DNA of 9,724 bases from Methanosarcinales archaeon. Its GTDB lineage: Archaea > Halobacteriota > Methanosarcinia > Methanosarcinales > EX4572-44. The position numbers and the translations under genes are program-made. The stretch covers positions 1-9,724 of the forward strand of contig RXIJ01000067.1 in the NCBI GenBank assembly GCA_004212095.1, written 5' to 3'. This document shows positions 5,439 through 9,724 of the stretch, piece after piece. How positions within the stretch are numbered: the stretch's first letter is position 1; each line of letters opens with the position of its first letter. The notes beneath the pieces are model-generated. The model worked only from the letters and a program-made list of their open reading frames with translations, had not been told where the DNA came from and did not search any database.

Positions 5439-6878
5439 TTATATAATTTCAGCATACGGCTTTAATTGTTGAGTGAACTCTTTTTTCATTCCCGAAGGCT
5501 TTTTAAACACAAAAATAGCCCCCGAATTGCACTGGATTAATCGTATCACATTGTCAACAGCAACGCACAATGCTTCATAATCATAGTCATTCACCTCTGC
5601 ATTGAATGGATACGATTCACGAAGAAGGGAAGGGTATGCACCAAAAGGCGGTTTAAAATCAAGGACGTAATCGAAACCATCCACATCCATTTTTTCATAT
5701 CTCTCTTTAATGAGTACCTTTCCGGAAAACTCAAATCGCTCAATATAACGATTATACCGCAAAACTTCAGACCTTCCCGCGGACTCACTGCCGCAGTAAA
5801 AAAAGGTAGACTTTGGCATAGAATCAACACGTTCAATCCATCCGGAATGCCTGACTGCAGCTTTCAAACCAGCAAGAATAGAGGGGTGAGAACGACATCG
5901 CTGTTCTACAAGTTCCCACAGCGAGCCATCCTTAATACACTGTTTGATAAGAAGTATCTCTTCAAAGATGGCATACAAGTTGTGACGTGCAATAAGCTTC
6001 GTATCATCTTTCAAATCCTTCACGTCACAAGATGAACACACCGGGCAGGAGCAGGGCAGATAGTGCAAATCTTCAATATGATATGTGCCGCGACTCGTCA
6101 TGTATCTGCCGTCTCTTGCATACAATGCGTAGGCAGCAGAATCAAAGAGGTCACACCCAAGTGCAACTGCAAGAGCAAACATCATCGGATGCCCGGCACC
6201 AAACAAATGTACAGGTGCACACGGTGAAAGCCCCTGTTTTGAAGATGCAATAACATCTACCAGATCACGATAACGATACGACTCCATCAGTGGAACAACA
6301 GCACCAATTGGGTATAGGTCAAACCCAAGCTTGCAGACCTCCTCTGCAGCATGCTTTCGAAGCCTGGTAAAAGTAGAACCCTGGACAGGTCCTGCAAGCA
6401 GCATATCACCACAATCAATGTCCTTCATTTCTCTTAGACGTTGGAGTGTGATCTCAAGCTCCTTTTCGGCACGAGAAAAACTAACATCAGGCGGTGTTGG
6501 AATATCAAGCGGCACACCAATATCACTACCAATTGCAGATTGAAACTTTACAATCTTTTCTGATGGCACGTCCACATCATTGTACAGATATAATTGAAAC
6601 GAGCCCGAATCAGTCATAATTGGCCCATTGAAATCAAGAAGTGTATGCAGACCAGTATCGATTGCAGCATTACGAAGACGACTACTTCGGTAAATGGTAT
6701 AAGAATTAGTTATCAGTGCCTGCGCACCATAGTTTTTTAATTCGGATGGTGCAATGACCTCGATATTAGGATTAATCACCGGTAAGACGGTTGGTGTTTC
6801 AATCACACCATGTGCGGTGTATAATTTACCAATGCGTCCCGCACAATCTTTATTGAGTATTTCAAAAACAGTAGACAT
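5439..6878 (-). CDS. tgtA: Archaeosine tRNA-guanine transglycosylase (catalytic protein without PUA)
   Basis: TgtA exchanges guanine 15 in the D-loop of archaeal tRNAs for preQ0, the first step of archaeosine formation on tRNA. The TIM-barrel domain (about 1-330) shows MTDSGSFQ (88-95, Asp 90), GPVQGS (163-168), HLFGAGHPMMFALAVALGCDLFDSAAYALYARDGRYMT (Asp 243/246) and the zinc site CSCPVC with His 299 (Cys 276, 278, 281). LFDSAAY and the tRNA-15 type barrel set it apart from bacterial queuine enzymes. At 479 residues it lacks the C-terminal PUA domain of the roughly 580-residue Pyrococcus/Methanocaldococcus proteins; in several euryarchaea that part is a separate gene. The C1-like segment runs from about 350 to the end. 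It starts 11 bp downstream of the purN stop and is probably co-transcribed with it. Confidence 0.95.
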   Translation of the reverse strand: MSTVFEILNKDCAGRIGKLYTAHGVIETPTVLPVINPNIEVIAPSELKNYGAQALITNSYTIYRSSRLRNAAIDTGLHTLLDFNGPIMTDSGSFQLYLYNDVDVPSEKIVKFQSAIGSDIGVPLDIPTPPDVSFSRAEKELEITLQRLREMKDIDCGDMLLAGPVQGSTFTRLRKHAAEEVCKLGFDLYPIGAVVPLMESYRYRDLVDVIASSKQGLSPCAPVHLFGAGHPMMFALAVALGCDLFDSAAYALYARDGRYMTSRGTYHIEDLHYLPCSCPVCSSCDVKDLKDDTKLIARHNLYAIFEEILLIKQCIKDGSLWELVEQRCRSHPSILAGLKAAVRHSGWIERVDSMPKSTFFYCGSESAGRSEVLRYNRYIERFEFSGKVLIKERYEKMDVDGFDYVLDFKPPFGAYPSLLRESYPFNAEVNDYDYEALCVAVDNVIRLIQCNSGAIFVFKKPSGMKKEFTQQLKPYAEII

Positions 6879-6889
6879 AAAAAACAGTG

Positions 6890-7546
6890 TTATATACTTT
6901 TGATTTTTACTTTTCGCTCTTCTATTACAAGTCGCCCCTCGATAAATAACTTTATCGCCTCAGAGTAAATTTGGTGTTCCTCTGAAAGGATGCGATCTGC
7001 AAGCGAATCTGGTGTGTCATTTTCTAATACCGGTACACACCGCTGTAGGATTATAGGACCTGTATCAACACCACTGTCTACAAAATGCACAGTACAACCT
7101 GAAACTTTGACGCCATAGTTAAATGCCTGCTCCTGTGCACGAAGCCCTCTGAATGCTGGAAGGAGGGCAGGATGGATATTTATCATACGACCATAATAAG
7201 CGTCAAGCAGTACGCTGCCTATTACACGCATGTAACCTGCGAGAAGCACCAGATCTGCTTTTGCCTCGTGCAGCAGTTCCAGGATGTGTTTCTCATACGT
7301 TTCCCTGCTGTCAAAGGAATCGGGATCAACGTATACTGTTTTTATGCCGTACTTTTCCGCACGTGTTAGTGCATAGGCGCCCCCAACATCACTAACGACC
7401 AGTGTTATCACCGCATCTTTGATGTAGCCACTCTCAATGTTATTGATTATCGCCTGGAGGTTTGAGCCCCTGCCAGATACTAATACTGCAATCTTTTTCA
7501 AGTCAACACCTTTTTTAACATCACATATCTTAATCTCTACATACAA
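6890..7546 (-). CDS. purN: Phosphoribosylglycinamide formyltransferase
   Basis: PurN transfers a formyl group from 10-formyl-tetrahydrofolate (or a pterin analogue in methanogens) to GAR in purine synthesis. The N-terminal phosphate/GAR-binding strand IAVLVSGRGSNLQAII (19-34), VVSDVGGA and LVLLAGYMRVI (99-109) fit the family. The catalytic triad is Asn 123 and His 125 in INIHPALLPAFRG and Asp 161 in VDSGVDTGPIILQ. With ATG 7546 it has 218 residues. A TATA-like box at 7570-7581 would start a transcript only a few nt before this ATG. A TTG at 7501, preceded by GGTG, would give a more usual 203-residue protein beginning LKKIAVLVSG. Family members normally begin at about that point, so either start is possible. 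tgtA follows after 11 bp. Confidence 0.95.
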   Translation of the reverse strand: MYVEIKICDVKKGVDLKKIAVLVSGRGSNLQAIINNIESGYIKDAVITLVVSDVGGAYALTRAEKYGIKTVYVDPDSFDSRETYEKHILELLHEAKADLVLLAGYMRVIGSVLLDAYYGRMINIHPALLPAFRGLRAQEQAFNYGVKVSGCTVHFVDSGVDTGPIILQRCVPVLENDTPDSLADRILSEEHQIYSEAIKLFIEGRLVIEERKVKIKSI

Positions 7547-7569
7547 CGTAAGCAGAGATAAACAAGTGT

Positions 7570-7581
7570 GTTTTATATTTT
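7570..7581 (-). promoter_or_regulatory. Probable TATA box of purN-tgtA
   Basis: On the minus strand the stretch reads AAAATATAAAAC, a good archaeal TATA box. Its centre is about 30 nt before ATG 7546, so transcription would begin within a few nt of that codon, giving an almost leaderless mRNA. With the TTG start at 7501 there would instead be a leader of roughly 50 nt. Confidence 0.5.
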
Positions 7582-7646
7582 CCTATACGTTTAAAAAGTT
7601 TGCAGTATTAAAAACATGTGATCCAAATATTAAACGAGGAGAGTTA

Positions 7647-7721
7647 ATGAAAATGCTTTGGTTGCTTAGCCGAACACACATGGATTCAATCTTGGAGAAA
7701 AAGCTGTTTGTCTATTCATAA
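7647..7721 (+). CDS. Possible 24-residue small protein
   Basis: A short frame (MKMLWLLSRTHMDSILEKKL then FVYS) begins at ATG 7647. A Shine-Dalgarno-like gaggag at 7636-7641 lies 5 nt before the ATG, better than at most genes in this window, and a TATA-like tttaaaaag lies at 7590-7598 at a plausible distance. It ends 6 nt before the TATA box of mobA. I do not recognise the peptide. It starts with a short hydrophobic run and is otherwise basic and polar. It may be a small gene, a relic of a longer one, or chance. It is the only coding candidate in the 208-bp purN-mobA gap. Confidence 0.35.
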   Translation: MKMLWLLSRTHMDSILEKKLFVYS

Positions 7722-7727
7722 TTGGGA

Positions 7728-7737
7728 TTTATATAAT
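7728..7737 (+). promoter_or_regulatory. Probable TATA box of mobA-fdhD-pyrC
   Basis: tttatataat at 7728-7737 has its centre about 23 nt before ATG 7755. Archaeal transcription usually starts about 25 nt downstream of the box, so the mRNA would begin at or very near this ATG and be leaderless. No Shine-Dalgarno sequence precedes that ATG, which fits. The three downstream genes are separated by only 2 and 10 bp and have no TATA box of their own that I can see. Confidence 0.55.
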
Positions 7738-7754
7738 GTGAACTGCAACACAAC

Positions 7755-8417
7755 ATGAGCAGAAAAAACGAGTCTTGTTATACAAAATTAGCGTGGTTTT
7801 CGAAGATGAATTGTTGTAACTATGCAGCCGCTGTAGTTCTTGCCGGGGGAAAAGGATCTCGCATGGGTTATGTTGAAAAAGCACTGATTATGTTTGACAA
7901 TACACCACTCCTCACACAGACTTTAAGAAAACTCTCGCAGGTTGTGGATACAATTGTTGTTGCTCTCAGGGATGATCGCCAGAGAGAAGACTTTTCTAAG
8001 TTATTTCCATCTGTTGTTTTTGTGACTGATCAGTATCATAACATAGGGCCACTCGCTGGCATTGAAGTCGGGCTCGCTGCTTCCAATAAAGAGTACACAC
8101 TGGTTGTTGGGTGTGATATGCCTTTTATCAACACTGAGGTAATCAGGTACCTGCTGCATAAATGTAGAGGTTTTGATGTTACTATCCCGCGATGGAGTGA
8201 TGGAAAACTTGAACCGCTGCATGCTGTGTATCGAACAAGTGTAATAAGAGAAGAAATAGGAAGGTGTATTAAGCATGGAGAGCGATTTATTCTTGCACCG
8301 GTTTTCAAAAGAAAGCTAGTTCAGTATATCGATGTTTGTGAGTTAACAAAGTTTGACTTAACACTCGACACTTTTAAGAATGTGAATACTGAAACAGATG
8401 TGAACAGCATAGTTTAA
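7755..8417 (+). CDS. mobA: Molybdenum cofactor guanylyltransferase
   Basis: MobA attaches GMP from GTP to the molybdopterin cofactor, making the guanine dinucleotide form used by molybdenum or tungsten oxidoreductases. The nucleotidyltransferase fold shows LAGGKGSRMG (29-38) with KAL (42-44), GPLAGI (98-103), VVGCDMPFI (117-125, Asp 121 for metal), LEPLHAVYR (152-160) and the terminal FKNVNTETD (207-215), which is close to the usual F-N-N-TP-D end of MobA. The 220 residues start at ATG 7755; Met 18 (7806) lies just before the conserved core and would match the normal family start. The position of the TATA box favours 7755. fdhD follows after 2 bp, and the pair makes sense for formate or formylmethanofuran dehydrogenase maturation. 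A MobA-like paralogue acting on another cofactor is less likely. Confidence 0.88.
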   Translation: MSRKNESCYTKLAWFSKMNCCNYAAAVVLAGGKGSRMGYVEKALIMFDNTPLLTQTLRKLSQVVDTIVVALRDDRQREDFSKLFPSVVFVTDQYHNIGPLAGIEVGLAASNKEYTLVVGCDMPFINTEVIRYLLHKCRGFDVTIPRWSDGKLEPLHAVYRTSVIREEIGRCIKHGERFILAPVFKRKLVQYIDVCELTKFDLTLDTFKNVNTETDVNSIV

Positions 8418-8419
8418 CC

Positions 8420-9130
8420 ATGACAAAAAGTTACGCTAAAATGTATAAAGCTCTTGCAGTAAAAAACAGCAGTATTAAAGAGGTAGAGGTCAGTGTTGCC
8501 TGCGAAAAGGCTGCTGAATTGTTTGTTAACAACAAACATCTTGTTTCCATCCTCGCAACTCCAAACTTACTTGAAGAACTAACTTTGGGTTTTCTTGTCT
8601 GTGAAGGTGTAGTAAAGAGTCCGGAGGACATTATATCTATAGACGTTGAAGATTCAAGAATTATGGCGATGATAAAAGAGCAGGACAAATCAGCTTCATC
8701 TCATCAGGATATACGCATAGCGTGTGATACAATCTTCGAGAGACAAGTAATTCTTGACTCTGTTAATTGCCTTGAGTCCGCGGTACATTATGCCACAAGA
8801 GGCGCGCATGCAGCGTGCATCGTAAACAGGCAAGGTGAATTTAAAAAAAGACTGGCCGATGTTAGACGACATAGTGCGATTGACAAGGTTGTGGGATACG
8901 CATTGTACAATCACCTTGATCTCCGTACCCATTTTCTACTTTCCACCGGCAGACAATCCGCAAGTATGGTGTTGAAGGCCGTTAGAGCTGGTATACCATT
9001 GATCGTGACAAATACAGCTCCTCTTGATAGTGGTATAGATGCAGCAGATCGATATAATATATGTCTTGTCTGCTTTGCGAAACCAGATTACATGTTGATA
9101 ACAACACACCCGGAAAGAATAAAAATATGA
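8420..9130 (+). CDS. fdhD: FdhD, sulfur carrier for formate dehydrogenase maturation
   Basis: FdhD passes sulfur from a cysteine desulfurase to the Mo/W-bis-MGD cofactor before it enters formate dehydrogenase-type enzymes. The 236 residues follow the family: FVNNKHLVSILATP and LLEELTLGFLVCEGVV (35-65), TRGAHAACI (126-134), ADVRRHSAIDKVVG (146-159), then STGRQSASMVLKAVRAGIP (175-193), LIVTNTAPL and the terminal THPERI (229-234). The usual CxxC pair (Cys 121/124 in E. coli), which carries the sulfur, is not visible: the region has a single Cys 102 (RIACDTIF). Some archaeal members may keep only one cysteine there. The genomic link to mobA supports the role. A start at Met 8 is possible. Confidence 0.88.
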   Translation: MTKSYAKMYKALAVKNSSIKEVEVSVACEKAAELFVNNKHLVSILATPNLLEELTLGFLVCEGVVKSPEDIISIDVEDSRIMAMIKEQDKSASSHQDIRIACDTIFERQVILDSVNCLESAVHYATRGAHAACIVNRQGEFKKRLADVRRHSAIDKVVGYALYNHLDLRTHFLLSTGRQSASMVLKAVRAGIPLIVTNTAPLDSGIDAADRYNICLVCFAKPDYMLITTHPERIKI

Positions 9131-9140
9131 GACTTGAAGT

Positions 9141-9724
9141 ATGACTGATACGATTATTAAAAATGTCAGGATGTTGGTTAACAACCGAATCACTGAAGTG
9201 AACATCTTAATCAATGATTCTAAAATTGAGAAAATATCCAAAATAGTTAGCATCAATGCGGTCGATGACATAATCAATGGACATGGAGATCTCGCACTTC
9301 CATCAGGAATTGACGTTCATGTGCACTTCAGAGACATGAAGGAAAAACACAAAGAGGACTGGTACACTGGCTCGTGTGCAGCAGCAGCAGGTGGTATTAC
9401 AACAGTAGTTGATCATCCGAATACACAGCCGCCAACACTCAACAAAAAAAGTTTTTATAAGAAATTAATCAAAGCAAGAAGCAAATCCGTCATCGATTTT
9501 GGGCTAAATGGTGGAGTCGAGAGCAAAAACACTAAAGAGCTAACAGAACTCCGGAATCTTGGAGTAACCGCCTTTGGAGAGATATTTGGCAGCCAGAACT
9601 TTAGTGAAGCACTCGATAAAATAAAAACATTTGGAGCAGTTGCTTGCATACATGCAGAAGACGAAACAATAAATAGAAAGTTAATGGAAAAATACAAAAA
9701 TAATCATAACCCGGGAGTGCACAG
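9141..9724 (+). CDS. pyrC: Dihydroorotase, N-terminal part
   Basis: PyrC cyclises N-carbamoyl-L-aspartate to dihydroorotate in pyrimidine synthesis. 194 complete codons are present and the frame is open at the window end, so about half the protein is seen. After a small N-terminal beta domain come LPSGIDVHVHFRD (53-65; metal ligands His 60 and His 62, substrate Arg 64), GGITTVVDHPNTQPPT (84-99; usually DMPNT, here DHPNT), the FGEIF segment (145-149) and IHAEDE (170-175, a metal-ligand His 171). This combination separates it from allantoinase and hydantoinase, although only the missing C-terminus would settle that. It starts 10 bp after the fdhD stop, probably in the same transcript. The function is unrelated to Mo cofactor synthesis, so the linkage is likely incidental. 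Confidence 0.92.
   Translation, partial: MTDTIIKNVRMLVNNRITEVNILINDSKIEKISKIVSINAVDDIINGHGDLALPSGIDVHVHFRDMKEKHKEDWYTGSCAAAAGGITTVVDHPNTQPPTLNKKSFYKKLIKARSKSVIDFGLNGGVESKNTKELTELRNLGVTAFGEIFGSQNFSEALDKIKTFGAVACIHAEDETINRKLMEKYKNNHNPGVH

Noticed and set aside
6032..6543. Plus-strand frames within tgtA
   Set aside because: They are antisense to conserved catalytic and zinc-binding codons and show no independent protein features.

Overview
This window is archaeal DNA with low to moderate GC. The evidence is a type IIB topoisomerase (Topo VI) A subunit, an archaeosine-type tRNA-guanine transglycosylase, an archaeal-length TyrA, TATA-box promoters placed about 25-30 nt from start codons, and IS630- and IS4-type transposon debris. 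The Topo VI A sequence and the TgtA architecture (catalytic and C1 parts, no PUA) point to the methanogen/ANME side of Euryarchaeota (Methanosarcinales-like). That placement is inference from remembered family patterns, not a phylogeny.

Layout: (1) 1-119, a repeat-rich leader with a 16-bp direct repeat, a hairpin and a dispersed module, sitting on the start of top6A. (2) 115-1203, top6A, intact. (3) 1203-2393, gene debris: the C-terminal end of a tyrosine recombinase, a frameshifted and truncated unknown gene, and a decayed IS630-type element that stops 28 bp short of tyrA. (4) 2394-4519, a minus-strand aroE-tyrA pair with a 4-bp ATGA overlap. (5) 4520-5438, non-coding repeats, a second IS630 scrap, and an internally deleted IS4-family transposase fused to it. 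(6) 5439-7546, a minus-strand purN-tgtA pair. (7) 7547-7754, a divergent promoter region with a possible 24-codon gene. (8) 7755-9724, plus-strand mobA-fdhD-pyrC, with pyrC running off the window.

The intact genes are housekeeping: AroE and TyrA act in the shikimate and tyrosine branch; PurN in purine synthesis; TgtA in archaeosine modification of tRNA; MobA and FdhD both mature molybdenum/tungsten bis-pyranopterin guanine dinucleotide enzymes such as formate or formylmethanofuran dehydrogenases; PyrC in pyrimidine synthesis. The mobA-fdhD pairing is functionally coherent, while pyrC and tgtA look like passengers in compact operons.

The most interesting signal is non-coding. A module of about 30 nt (gttattttct...cgaagttgtg(c/t)ag) lies in the same sense just upstream of both top6A and aroE. 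In one place it is flanked by a 16-bp direct repeat over a start codon; in the other it is partly duplicated with a 24-bp period. I did not find a convincing new multi-gene defence or metabolic system.
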